DNA of 64,000 nucleotides. Source: a virus. Location: IMG/VR virus record IMGVR_UViG_3300045044_000056, positions 1 to 64,000 of that record. The stretch is one strand, 5' to 3'. The notes beneath the pieces are model-generated. The model searched no databases, was not told where the DNA came from, and worked only from the letters and a program-made list of their open reading frames with translations. A program made the translations under genes and the position numbers. Shown here in pieces: positions 23,976 to 31,986 of this stretch; within the stretch, counting starts at the first letter, position 1; each line of letters starts with the position of its first letter.

Positions 23976-24469
23976 TTCAAAATCTCCGACAATGGAATGA
24001 GAATGTTGCAGAAGCGGCCGCCGTCACCGCCACCTTCGTGATAGCGGCCTTGCCGATAAGCCTCGCGCGCCAGCTCTTTTAGCCGCTCGATTGGAAACAT
24101 CAGATAGACAAGCGTGCGGCCATCGCGCCGCAGTTCATGTACCCAGCAGTCAGCTTCGGTGTTCGCAATGCCCGACGGGCGCCCGTTCTGCCGGTATTCG
24201 ATGCAGATGTTGCCAGTCTGCTCCCACTGCCACGTCTCGCTTTTCAGCTCGATGCGCTCGATGCGCATATGCTCAAAAATGTCGGCCAGGCGACGCTCGT
24301 TAATCAGCGCCTGATCGAGCTGCAGATCGAATTTACCGTCACGGTTAAAAGTGATCTTAGGCTGCACCGGCGCCGCCTCCCTTTCTATCCGTTCATAACC
24401 GGCACCGTTCTTTTTCTTTATGTCTGATAACTGACCTTCAGCTGATGACTGCGCATTTTTCAATTTCAA
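23972..24469 (-). CDS. PD-(D/E)XK-like phage protein
   Basis: 165 residues. The core IERIELKSETWQWEQTGN (E-x-K type) followed by ICIEYRQNGRPSGIANTEAD and CWVHEL resembles phage nuclease-fold proteins with TGN and SGI motifs. The carboxylates for metal binding seem partly present. ATGA overlaps link it to both neighbours in the early minus operon, directly after the Cro-like gene. Confidence 0.65.
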   Translation of the reverse strand: MKLKNAQSSAEGQLSDIKKKNGAGYERIEREAAPVQPKITFNRDGKFDLQLDQALINERRLADIFEHMRIERIELKSETWQWEQTGNICIEYRQNGRPSGIANTEADCWVHELRRDGRTLVYLMFPIERLKELAREAYRQGRYHEGGGDGGRFCNILIPLSEILK

Positions 24470-24834
24470 GTCGCACTTGACATTTGGTGTTTGTTGTTGC
24501 TTTGCTTGCCCGTTGGCGTTTTGCGTTTTGTGTTGTTGGTACTTCGTTGTCGCTTAGCCCGTCGTTGCAATGCGTTGGTTCGTAGATACTCATAAGTGGC
24601 AAGCGGCAGCGCTGAATCGGGCCGAAGTTCATGCCGTGGAATGCCAGTCAGCCGTTCAAGGTCGAGAACCCACTCCAACGGGCACATGGTCCACTGATGC
24701 ACCGCCTGCGGCGCCATCCCCAGCTCGCGCGCAATGCGCGTGGTCTCACCACGCCGCGCAGTCACCCGCGCCCAGGTATCGCGAGCGCGCGCCAGCGCGG
24801 TTTTATGCTTCATTTGTCGAGGCTTAGCGGCCAT
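24466..24834 (-). CDS. Cro-like (YdaS-type) repressor
   Basis: 122 residues from ATG 24834 (GTG 24840 possible). The helix-turn-helix (GETTRIARELGMAPQAVHQW) followed by WVLDLERLTGIPRHELRPD is the YdaS/Cro-like pattern of proteins that recognise the lytic operator. The C-terminus is basic. It is first in the long minus-strand early operon and divergent from the CI-like gene, the classic switch layout. Confidence 0.8.
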   Translation of the reverse strand: MAAKPRQMKHKTALARARDTWARVTARRGETTRIARELGMAPQAVHQWTMCPLEWVLDLERLTGIPRHELRPDSALPLATYEYLRTNALQRRAKRQRSTNNTKRKTPTGKQSNNKHQMSSAT

Positions 24835-24840
24835 TTTCAC

Positions 24841-24892
24841 GTCCGCCTCTGGTGTCGGCTGAGAGAATTCAAGCTATGGCTGAATTGGGGCG
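24841..24892. promoter_or_regulatory. Switch operator between cro-like and cI-like genes
   Basis: The 52-bp divergent interval contains an imperfect palindrome at about 24866-24886 with arms AATTCA and TGAATT around AGCTATGGC. This is the likely shared operator for the Cro-like and CI-like proteins. Confidence 0.55.
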
Positions 24893-25687
24893 ATGGTCAA
24901 GAGGCGATTGAAAATGGCAGCTGACAAAGATCGCGGGCGGCGCAGCAGCCCCGGGAGCTTCGGCAGCCGGCTGTTGATCGCCCGCCGCAGCAAAAACCTC
25001 ACCCAAACTGAACTGGGCGCCAAGCTTAGCGTTACTCCCCAAAGCGTCAGCCAATGGGAGAAGAACCAAGCCCGTCCGACCTATGACAAGCTCAAAGCCC
25101 TCGCCGGCATTCTCAACCTGCACGTCGCCGAACTGCTGGCAGACCCGCCCGCTGATCCGGCCGAACTGGCAGTCCGAACAACCCAGCTCACGCGCAAGAT
25201 CGTCGACGTCACCCGAACGAGTGACGTCGCGGTCAAGACGAAATCCGTTAAATCACTTATGCCCAGAACGCTCGTCCAGATCGGCGAAATCCACGAGTTT
25301 GATCTCAAACCGAATATGACCAGTTTGAGCGAGGTGCCGGAATTTCGCAGCTGGCCATTGCCGCCGCACCTATTCGCCCACACGCGTTCGCCGCCCGATG
25401 TGCGCATCATGCGCTGCACCCAGGATACGCTGGCGCCGCAGTTTGCGATCGGCGATCACGTGTTCATCGACGGCAGCGCCAATAGCATTGTCGGCACGCG
25501 CGGCTTTTATATTATGAGCGACGGCTTTGCCGTCCTCATCCGTCAGGTCGAGCCGGTCGCACAAAAGGACGGCGACGAGCTGTCTTATCGGCTCTCCAGC
25601 CCCAACCCGGAAGTCCCCGCGCGTGAGGTCAAAGCCACGAACCTGCGCATCCTCGGCCGCATCATCGGTAAGGTGACGATGTATTGA
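24893..25687 (+). CDS. CI-like repressor with S24-type domain lacking the cleavage dyad
   Basis: 264 residues. N-terminal HTH_3 (SRLLIARRSKNLTQTELGAK, then LSVTPQSVSQWEKN). The C-terminal domain follows the LexA/CI fold, but the usual GDSMEP serine site reads CTQDTLAP (Ser to Thr). The lysine of the self-cleavage dyad appears replaced by Arg (FAVLIRQVEP). The fold's GDHVFIDGS strand is kept. It should bind operators and dimerise but probably not self-cleave on RecA activation. Confidence 0.82.
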   Translation: MVKRRLKMAADKDRGRRSSPGSFGSRLLIARRSKNLTQTELGAKLSVTPQSVSQWEKNQARPTYDKLKALAGILNLHVAELLADPPADPAELAVRTTQLTRKIVDVTRTSDVAVKTKSVKSLMPRTLVQIGEIHEFDLKPNMTSLSEVPEFRSWPLPPHLFAHTRSPPDVRIMRCTQDTLAPQFAIGDHVFIDGSANSIVGTRGFYIMSDGFAVLIRQVEPVAQKDGDELSYRLSSPNPEVPAREVKATNLRILGRIIGKVTMY

Positions 25688-25768
25688 GCCTGATACGCGT
25701 ATGTGTTATTGACATGATACGCATATGTGTTAAAGACGGGCTTGGTCCTCTCTGTGGGAAGCTTGGCA
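25688..25768 (+). promoter_or_regulatory. Promoter with tandem TGATACGC(G/A)TATGTGTTA operators
   Basis: Two direct copies, TGATACGCGTATGTGTTA (25691-25708) and TGATACGCATATGTGTTA (25714-25731), flank a TTGACA -35 box (25709-25714), with TTAAAG as a weak -10. Related sites occur at 32421-32465 and 32705-32750, so one regulator probably controls three promoters. Confidence 0.6.
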
Positions 25769-26074
25769 ATGACGCCAGCCCGGTTTGATTACTTGCTTGA
25801 GCATTTCCGCAAGCGCTGCAAGCCGACATTGAGTAAATCCGAACACCGCGAAGCCGTTGCACGTTTTCTTGGCGTGGACGCGCGCACCTTACAACGCTAT
25901 CGTCGCGGCCCCGGGCCGGTCCCGCGTACCGTAGCCATCATCGCCACGATCATGCACCGCAATCCCAAGATCACCATCGCGGTGATCGAGGTCTGGTTGC
26001 GCGATACGCTGTTCGATTTTCCGCTGTACGATCAGACATTTTGTCCGATATTTCAATTCGCACTTCAAATTTAA
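25769..26074 (+). CDS. Small helix-turn-helix-like regulator
   Basis: 101 residues from ATG 25769 (MTPARFDYLLEHFRKRC...). The segment EHREAVARFLGVDARTLQRY is a clear helix-turn-helix, and GPGPVPRTVAIIATIMHRNP follows as a helix. It sits next to the tandem operators at 25691-25731 and may bind them. It is short of a repressor, perhaps an auxiliary switch protein. Confidence 0.65.
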   Translation: MTPARFDYLLEHFRKRCKPTLSKSEHREAVARFLGVDARTLQRYRRGPGPVPRTVAIIATIMHRNPKITIAVIEVWLRDTLFDFPLYDQTFCPIFQFALQI

Positions 26075-26140
26075 CGAAAAAATAATTCAACCGTCACAAC
26101 AGTTTCGCACATTCCTCAAGTCGAACTTGTTCTACGGCAT

Positions 26141-26168
26141 TTGACATAGCCAAAAGCGCGAATATCCT
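26141..26168 (+). promoter_or_regulatory. Early promoter of the recombination operon
   Basis: TTGACA (26141-26146) and TATCCT (26163-26168) are separated by 16 bp, about 100 bp before the first gene (26267). This fits a sigma-70-type promoter for the plus-strand operon running to the integrase. The rest of 26075-26266 shows no gene. Confidence 0.55.
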
Positions 26169-26266
26169 TGTTGTTACAGCGCATCGGCTATTTCTCCAAC
26201 GAAGGAAACCCGAGCACCAGTCCCTGCCGTCAACGTCGATCCAGCAGGGCCATGGAGAGACGATCC

Positions 26267-26476
26267 ATGAATTCAGAACAACAGAAGAAGGTGGTCTTCT
26301 TGTCTGAAGAAGAGACGCCACCCGCGGCTGAATTGGTGCAGATGACGAACCAGTTTGGCGCTGGCCTGTTCCACACCGCCGACTACCTTTATGAATTCTA
26401 TGGCGATGACGGATTCAAGTATTTCGTGAACCGCATGCGGCGCGTACTTGACAACCTCGCGGCTTCGCGCTCTTGA
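26267..26476 (+). CDS. Small hypothetical early protein
   Basis: 69 residues from ATG 26267 with GGAGAG nine bases upstream (MNSEQQKKVVFLSEEETPPA...). Acidic start, then a helix with Tyr/Phe (HTADYLYEFYGDDGFKYF). First gene of the recombination operon. No family recognised. Confidence 0.6.
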   Translation: MNSEQQKKVVFLSEEETPPAAELVQMTNQFGAGLFHTADYLYEFYGDDGFKYFVNRMRRVLDNLAASRS

Positions 26477-26523
26477 TTAGGCGAAATTAAAGCCAAAATT
26501 GAAAAACTCAAGCCGTCGATGTA

Positions 26524-27477
26524 ATGGCGGTCGACGGACTGTCGGCCATGATCGAACGCATCGCAATCGAGAGCCGCGAACAGTGGCTTGCCGCCCGCAA
26601 GAACGACGTCACGGCGAGCGTAGCCGCTGGCTTGTTCGCCGAAGTCCACCCCTATGTGACCCCGCTCAAGCTCTACTGGCAGCACAACGGCGTCGACTTC
26701 CCCGACGAAGAAAACGCCGTCATGCGCCGCGGCCGCCTGATGGAGTCCGCCGTCGCCACCACCGTGCAAGACGAACGGCCGGACTGGCGGCTCGAAAAGT
26801 GCAACGCCTATTACCGTGACCCCGAGCTGCGCCTGGGCGCCACCCCCGACTACCTGATCCTCAACGATCCGCGCGGGCTCGGCGTGCTGCAGATCAAAAC
26901 CGTGGAGTGGTCGGTGTTCGACCGCTACTGGCACGACGGCAACGTCACCCCGCTCTATATCGAGATCCAGACCCTGATCGAATGCATGCTGGTCGGCGCC
27001 ACCTTCGGCGTGGTCGGCGCCATGCCGATGCCGCCATCGATCAATCTCTATTGCTGCATTCGCGATGTGCCGCGCACACCTGGCGCCGAAGGCCGTATCG
27101 TGCGCGCCGTCAAACAGTTCTGGGAAGATGTCGCCAATGGTCGTGAACCGCCGCCGGACTACGGACGCGACGCCGACCTGATCAAGCTCATCGCCCCGCG
27201 CGAGTCGAGCGGAAAGATCATCGATCTCAAAGGCGACAATGAGCTGCCCGCGCTGCTGGAACAACGCGAGCAGGTGATGGAAATGATCACCAACTACGAG
27301 AAGCGCAAGGAAACAATCGACAGCGAGATCAAATACAAGATGCGCGATGCCGAGCGCATCATCGGGGTCGAGGATTGGTCGATCACCTGGAAGACCCATA
27401 TCCAGCCCGAGCGCATCATTCCCGAGCAACCCATCCGTCGTTTCAGCGTTCGTCGCAAGAGGACAGCACATGGCTGA
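26524..27477 (+). CDS. YqaJ-like exonuclease (lambda exonuclease family)
   Basis: 317 residues. SREQWLAARKNDVTASVAAG, HPYVTPLKLY, RRGRLMESAVATTV (catalytic Glu), LGATPDYLILND (catalytic Asp) and GVLQIKTVEWSVF (Lys in the E/Q-x-K position) define the YqaJ recombinase nuclease. It resects double-stranded ends 5' to 3' to give single strands for the RecT protein encoded next. It overlaps the recT start by 8 bases. ATG 26551 (MIERIAIES) is an alternative start. Confidence 0.9.
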   Translation: MAVDGLSAMIERIAIESREQWLAARKNDVTASVAAGLFAEVHPYVTPLKLYWQHNGVDFPDEENAVMRRGRLMESAVATTVQDERPDWRLEKCNAYYRDPELRLGATPDYLILNDPRGLGVLQIKTVEWSVFDRYWHDGNVTPLYIEIQTLIECMLVGATFGVVGAMPMPPSINLYCCIRDVPRTPGAEGRIVRAVKQFWEDVANGREPPPDYGRDADLIKLIAPRESSGKIIDLKGDNELPALLEQREQVMEMITNYEKRKETIDSEIKYKMRDAERIIGVEDWSITWKTHIQPERIIPEQPIRRFSVRRKRTAHG

Positions 27478-28510
27478 ACAACAAGTCATCACCGCCCCGG
27501 CAAAACCAAACGCCTGGATGCAGCTGCGCGGCTTTCTCGACGCGCGCGCCAATGAAATCAAGATGGCGCTGCCGGCCCACATCTCGCCAGATCGGTTTAT
27601 CCGCGTCGTGATCACGGCGGTGCAGCTCAATCCAGATCTACTGACCTGTGATCGCGGCACACTGTGGAATGCCTGCATGCGCTGCGCCAACGATGGCTTG
27701 CTGCCGGATGGCACTGAGGCGGCGCTCGTGCCGTACAAGAGCAAGGTGCAATACATCCCGATGTACCAGGGGCTGCTGAAGAAATTCCGCAACAGCGGTG
27801 AATTCAAATGGATCACCGCTGGCCTGGTCTACGAAAACGACGAATACGATCACTGGATCGATGAGACTGGCGAGCATTTCCGCCACAAGCCCGCCGACGA
27901 TCACGACAACAAGAAACTGCGCCGGGTTTATGCGCTCGCCACCACCAAGGACGGTGGCTCATTCATTGCCGACATGTCGCTCTCCGAGGTCAACAAGCGC
28001 AAGGCCATGAGCCGGACGACGCGCGAGGACGCGCCGTGGAAGGCGTGGCCCGACGAGATGATGAAGAAGACCGCGCTGCGCGTGCTGTCAAAGCTGTTGC
28101 CAAAGTCCTCCGACCTCGACGCGCTGATGCAACGTGATGAAGGCGCCCTGCTCGGCGTTGAGAGCGTCGATGATCGGCGCCAGGCGGTTGCCGATGCCGA
28201 CGCCGGATCTGCGCTGCAGCAGTTCGCCCAGCAAGAGGCCGAGCAGGAAGCGCCAGCGCCGGAGCCACAACCCGCGGCAGCTTCGCCGACCCCGGAGCAG
28301 CCAGCACAGGCTGAACCAGAGCTTGATCTCGATCCAGCCAAGCTCAAGGCCGCCTTCGATCGCGGCCGCGAGGAACGTCGCCAAGGCGTGCGCCGCAACA
28401 AGCCGCCGGGTGAACTGCGCGATCCAGCTCGTGCGCAAGAGCTAGCGAGCTGGCACGACGGATGGGACAGCGTAGGTCCCGAGGAAGAAAGCAAAGATGG
28501 AGGAAGGTGA
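27470..28510 (+). CDS. recT: RecT-family single-strand annealing protein with an Rmf/CrpP-like tail
   Basis: 346 residues. The RecT core spans residues ~10-215: FIRVVITAVQLNPDLLTCDR, RCANDGLLPDGTEAALVPYK, YIPMYQGLLKKFRNSGEF, MMKKTALRVLSKLLP. A Pro/Ala/Gln/Glu-rich linker leads to a C-terminal ~50 residues (LKAAFDRGREERRQGVRRN and ELASWHDGWDS) with the spacing of the small Rmf/CrpP-like fold. That fused tail is unusual for RecT. It anneals strands made by the YqaJ exonuclease. Confidence 0.9.
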   Translation: MAEQQVITAPAKPNAWMQLRGFLDARANEIKMALPAHISPDRFIRVVITAVQLNPDLLTCDRGTLWNACMRCANDGLLPDGTEAALVPYKSKVQYIPMYQGLLKKFRNSGEFKWITAGLVYENDEYDHWIDETGEHFRHKPADDHDNKKLRRVYALATTKDGGSFIADMSLSEVNKRKAMSRTTREDAPWKAWPDEMMKKTALRVLSKLLPKSSDLDALMQRDEGALLGVESVDDRRQAVADADAGSALQQFAQQEAEQEAPAPEPQPAAASPTPEQPAQAEPELDLDPAKLKAAFDRGREERRQGVRRNKPPGELRDPARAQELASWHDGWDSVGPEEESKDGGR

Positions 28511-28758
28511 TGACTGATGCTCCAACACCAGTGCCGATACGCTCCAAACTCAATCACGGCCCCGAGTTTGATCCGATCAAACCGTTTCAGGAAATGATCA
28601 CGCGCATGACCTATGGGCAATTGATGGGCGTTGCGCAGGGTCTCATCGACACCGCCAGTTTAGCTGATCACATTTTTACGGCGGACACGAAGAAAGAAAA
28701 CCTGGCCGCGCTCCTGCATGAATGGGCGGTGGCCGGCACCGATCAGGACTCGCGGTAA
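28510..28758 (+). CDS. Small hypothetical protein
   Basis: 82 residues, start coupled to the recT stop (TGATG). A helical middle (MITRMTYGQLMGVAQGLIDT) is followed by TKKENLAALLHEWAVAG. Probably an accessory of recombination by position; no family recognised. Confidence 0.6.
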   Translation: MTDAPTPVPIRSKLNHGPEFDPIKPFQEMITRMTYGQLMGVAQGLIDTASLADHIFTADTKKENLAALLHEWAVAGTDQDSR

Positions 28759-28816
28759 TAACGCCGCGATAGCCGCCGCTGGCGGGCAATCTCTCGACGC
28801 GCTGAGGAGAGATTGC

Positions 28817-29101
28817 ATGTGTGCTGTCGGCGGCGGCTCCCTGTTTTTCTTGACCGTTTGGGGCAAAGCCATGGGCAAGCTTGTTCTGCTCAAACCGCGC
28901 GATCAGCTGCTGCGCGACAGCCTGGTGATCCTGGTGCGCAGTCACCTGGAACGCTACGGCGACGCCGAGCCAATACGCAACGAGGTTGGCAATGCATTGG
29001 CCGAGATCGCCGCCATGGTCATTGCCGCGTCGACCAACCCGAATAAGCGCAGCGAGTTGATCAACCAGATCGATCAGGAACTGGAGAGGCAGCGGTTGTG
29101 A
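28817..29101 (+). CDS. Small hypothetical protein
   Basis: 94 residues from ATG 28817 with AGGAGA six bases upstream. A hydrophobic start (MCAVGGGSLFFLTVWGKAMG) could be a signal anchor; an alternative start at 28871 (MGKLVLLKPRD) would remove it. The rest is helical with IAAMVIAASTNPNKRSELIN. Function unknown. Confidence 0.55.
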   Translation: MCAVGGGSLFFLTVWGKAMGKLVLLKPRDQLLRDSLVILVRSHLERYGDAEPIRNEVGNALAEIAAMVIAASTNPNKRSELINQIDQELERQRL

Positions 29102-29355
29102 GTGAGTGTGAGTTTAGCGTGTGCCAGTTCTTCTGTGACGGCAGCTACGAATATGTCCGCCGCTGGGTAACCGCCGAGGAGGCGGTCAAGGCCGCCAAGC
29201 ATTACACCGAGAGCGCCGGGGCGAGGCTCGGCACCACGGTGCGGGTGATCATCACCGACGGCGGCGACTTCACCAACTTCGAATGGAAATACGGCCAAGG
29301 CGTCACCTATCCACACCACGACGGGACGCAATTTGTGGGCGATCGGGATGCCTAA
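29098..29355 (+). CDS. Small hypothetical protein
   Basis: 85 residues from GTG 29098, overlapping the previous stop. It reads as a compact alpha/beta domain (YEYVRRWVTAEEAVKAAKHY, then TVRVIITDGGDFTNFEWKYG). No family recognised. Confidence 0.6.
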   Translation: MSECEFSVCQFFCDGSYEYVRRWVTAEEAVKAAKHYTESAGARLGTTVRVIITDGGDFTNFEWKYGQGVTYPHHDGTQFVGDRDA

Positions 29356-29548
29356 GCCAACGAAGAAGTCAAAGCGGAAGCTCGTGCTGCGGCTCAAGCT
29401 TGATCCGCACCCCGCTGCAGAACTGCACGACGTGATCGTCAGGCTCGGGGACGCTATCACTATCTTAACGGCGCTCCACCGCCAGCTGGAATTGACGTGG
29501 GCCAAGCTTCGCATATCGAATCGCCGTGCAAAGAGGAAGCGAAAATGA
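29348..29548 (+). CDS. Small basic hypothetical protein
   Basis: 66 residues from ATG 29348. Both ends are basic (MPKPTKKSKRKLVLRLKLD and RISNRRAKRKRK) with a helix between. It probably binds nucleic acid. It overlaps both neighbours. Confidence 0.55.
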   Translation: MPKPTKKSKRKLVLRLKLDPHPAAELHDVIVRLGDAITILTALHRQLELTWAKLRISNRRAKRKRK

Positions 29549-29952
29549 ACCAACACGTCGAGATCGCGTTATCGGCGCCGGTGTTTGATCCTGACACCCA
29601 GATCGATCAGCGGTTCTTCTGGTGGGTCGAGCGCGGCAGGCTGTCGGCCGGGCTCACCTGCAACATCGGCATGGAGTGAACGGTCTATGCGGGCGGCCGC
29701 CCGCTCTGGCAGCTCTCGCTGAGCTTCCATGAGCCAGGCGTCAGCCCGCTGTCGGTGCTCCGGTGGAGCCCGACCATGATGAGGAAGGCGGAGGCGGCGC
29801 GCGACAAGATCATGCGCGGCGTTGGCACCGACGAGCCGTGGGTGGTCGAGCACGGCGGCTGGTCAATGCACTACCGCAAGCCGCTGCGCGTCGATGAGGT
29901 GAACCGCATGGCCCCGACCCAAGACGTGCGAGCGAGAGAAGGACGCGTATGA
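29545..29952 (+). pseudogene. Small gene interrupted by an in-frame TGA
   Basis: The frame starting MNQHVEIALSAPVFDPDTQI is open to a TGA at 29677-29679 (after LTCNIGME), then continues in the same frame as TVYAGGRPLWQLSLSFHEPG and onward to a TGA at 29950. The second part looks equally protein-like, and its stop overlaps the next start (ATGA). A single TGG to TGA change would explain it. Either the gene is inactivated, two products are made, or the base is a sequencing error. Confidence 0.6.
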
Positions 29953-30164
29953 CTTCATTTCTCAAACCGGGCGCCCCGCATCACATCGACGAGATCCGTT
30001 CGCCGATCGCAATCATCTTGCGCTGCAGCTGCGGCTGGACCCGCAGCATCAGCCGGCAGCAGAACGCCCTGGCCCGCGCCGCCAAGGTGCGCGCCGCCAT
30101 CGCGGAGCACGAAAAGGCCTATAAAACAAGGGTTTCGACTGAGGGCTTTTCAAGTAACGCTTGA
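29949..30164 (+). CDS. Small hypothetical protein
   Basis: 71 residues with LRCSCGWTRSISRQQNALAR, a single CxC and a basic helix, and an N-terminal MTSFLKPGAPHHIDEIRSP. Its stop lies inside a perfect 8-bp inverted repeat (30147-30167). No family recognised. Confidence 0.55.
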   Translation: MTSFLKPGAPHHIDEIRSPIAIILRCSCGWTRSISRQQNALARAAKVRAAIAEHEKAYKTRVSTEGFSSNA

Positions 30165-30167
30165 AAA
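30147..30167. promoter_or_regulatory. Inverted repeat before the excisionase-like gene
   Basis: TTTTCAAG (30147-30154) and CTTGAAAA (30160-30167) form a perfect palindrome with a 5-base loop, 22 bp before the GTG of the AlpA-like gene. It is a good candidate operator for that protein or an integrase/excisionase arm site. Confidence 0.5.
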
Positions 30168-30189
30168 CCTATATTAGTGGAGTCGCGTA

Positions 30190-30474
30190 GTGACCGCGGG
30201 GAAGCTTCAAAATCAGTTGGCCTATCCGCCGCGGGCGCTGCGCGCTGATCGAGCCGCCGCCTATCTCGATATCTCCAGATCGCTGTTTCTTGATTTGGTC
30301 GAGCAAGGCCTGATGCCAAAGCCGCGTAACTTGCGTGGCGCCCCGCGTTGGGACCGTTTGGAGATCGAGGCGGCGTGGGACGATCTACAACCTCGCGAGG
30401 GCCGCGAGAACACCATGGATAAGGTTTTAGGATTTAGACGCCATGCGCGCCGTGACGACCAAACCGAGGACTGA
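30190..30474 (+). CDS. AlpA/excisionase-like DNA-binding protein
   Basis: 94 residues from GTG 30190. LRADRAAAYLDISRSLFLDLV, then EQGLMPKPRNLRGAPRWDRL is the MerR-like winged helix of AlpA/Xis proteins. It overlaps the integrase start by 32 bases, the normal place for an excisionase or directionality factor. Confidence 0.8.
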   Translation: MTAGKLQNQLAYPPRALRADRAAAYLDISRSLFLDLVEQGLMPKPRNLRGAPRWDRLEIEAAWDDLQPREGRENTMDKVLGFRRHARRDDQTED

Positions 30475-31558
30475 GCAGCAGCAAGCCAAGCTGCCGCATA
30501 TCAATATCAAAAAGGGCCGCTACTACTTTCGCACCAAGACCTATTACGGCGGCGCGCTTCCCAATCCTGACGATCCGACATTCAAGCGCGAGTATGCGCG
30601 CAAGTGTCATGCCGCTGGCGTGCCTATGCCAACTGGCTTTGCGGGTGTTCTGCTCGAAAAGCCCGAGCTGCCAGCAAAGCCGACGCTCGTCAACTATCTG
30701 CCCGGCTCAGTAGGATGGTTCATCCTGCAATATGAAAAGTCGCGGGAGTTCGACGCATTCGGCAAGATGACGCGCTACAATTATCGCAAGATGCTCGACA
30801 TGATCCGCGACCGCATCGGGGCGGCGCAGTTGCGCGACATCGATACCGAGAATCTCGACCACTACACCGCGGGCGTGTTTCGCAAACACGGCCCATCGAC
30901 CGCCGACCAGCACCTGCGGCTGATCTCCAACCTGTGGGAGTTCGCCAAGGACTTTCGCGAATTCGGCGGCCAGGGCAAAAGCAATCCGACCCGCGAGGCC
31001 AAGAAACGCTACAAGGTCAAGCAGGCACACAAGCCGTGGCCCGAGCACATCATCAAGCGCTTTTTGGACGGCGCCAATCCATACATGCAATGCGCCTTCC
31101 ATCTGTTGCTCTACACCGGCCAGCGCCGCGGCGACGTCATCAACATGCGATGGTCGGACCTGACTGGCGATCTGGCGCCCGGGGTGCGCATCCTGGTGGT
31201 GCAGGAAAAGACCGGCGAGCCGTTGTCGCTGCGGGTGCACAAGAAGCTGCTGGCGTTCCTCAAGACGTGGCCGCGGCACGACAAGACCATCCTCACGTCG
31301 TCGTGGAAGCGCGGCTATACGGCTGACTCGCTCTCGCACCGGGTTAAGGACCGGCTGCGCGAGATCGGCGCCGATGCCTATACCCTGCACGGCCTGCGCA
31401 AGAACGCCGGAATTGCCCTCGCCGAGGCTGGAGCGACCGTCCAGGAGATCATGGCGGTGCTCGGCCATCGCACACCGAAGATGGCGCTCTACTACGTCAA
31501 GGAAGCGAGCAAGCTGAAGCTCAATGATGCCGCCATGGACAAGTGGGAGGCCGCGTGA
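30443..31558 (+). CDS. int: Tyrosine integrase
   Basis: 371 residues. N-terminal core-binding domain (residues ~70-190) and catalytic domain with all six usual residues: Arg in LLLYTGQRRGDVINM, Lys in VVQEKTGE, His-x-x-Arg in TLHGLRKNAG, His in MAVLGHRTP and Tyr in KMALYYVKEA. It integrates the phage genome at attB. Present together with a repressor, it marks the phage as temperate. Confidence 0.93.
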   Translation: MRAVTTKPRTEQQQAKLPHINIKKGRYYFRTKTYYGGALPNPDDPTFKREYARKCHAAGVPMPTGFAGVLLEKPELPAKPTLVNYLPGSVGWFILQYEKSREFDAFGKMTRYNYRKMLDMIRDRIGAAQLRDIDTENLDHYTAGVFRKHGPSTADQHLRLISNLWEFAKDFREFGGQGKSNPTREAKKRYKVKQAHKPWPEHIIKRFLDGANPYMQCAFHLLLYTGQRRGDVINMRWSDLTGDLAPGVRILVVQEKTGEPLSLRVHKKLLAFLKTWPRHDKTILTSSWKRGYTADSLSHRVKDRLREIGADAYTLHGLRKNAGIALAEAGATVQEIMAVLGHRTPKMALYYVKEASKLKLNDAAMDKWEAA

Positions 31559-31986
31559 TGATCAAGCTCGTCAGCGAGACCCCGGTCGAGCAGGTGCGGC
31601 AAGTGCGCCTGGAGGACGATATCCAGACCGCTTTTGCCAAGGCGGCGGCGGCGATGCTGGAGTTCATCTGCAGCGGCAATGGCGAGCGCGACGGCCAGAC
31701 CATGGTCGAGCTGATGGCCGATTTTGTCGGCAAGCATCGGCACGCCGAGCCGCAATCGATCGACCCCCAGGGCATCGCCATCCGCATGCCGCGGACCAAG
31801 GAGGCGCCGGCCGGCGAGGATGACCCGGACGCCCTGGTCAACACGATTCTGCGCGGCGCCCTGCGCATGGTGGCGGCCCGGCTCGTTCACCGCGGCGCCA
31901 CCGACAATGTCGCGTACCAGGCGGCACTCGACGAGCTGGCGCGCGGCGTCACCGCAGCGGCCGAGGAGCTGCGGCGCCGGCCCTAA
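31558..31986 (+). CDS. Hypothetical helical protein after int
   Basis: 142 residues from ATG 31558, coupled to the integrase stop (TGATG). Ala-rich helices (IQTAFAKAAAAMLEFICSG, ALDELARGVTAAAEELRRR). No family recognised. Last gene of the plus-strand early operon. Confidence 0.6.
   Translation: MIKLVSETPVEQVRQVRLEDDIQTAFAKAAAAMLEFICSGNGERDGQTMVELMADFVGKHRHAEPQSIDPQGIAIRMPRTKEAPAGEDDPDALVNTILRGALRMVAARLVHRGATDNVAYQAALDELARGVTAAAEELRRRP

Noticed and set aside
26398-27816. 472-codon minus-strand frame opposite the YqaJ gene
   Set aside because: Antisense shadow. The plus strand has clear YqaJ and RecT motifs.
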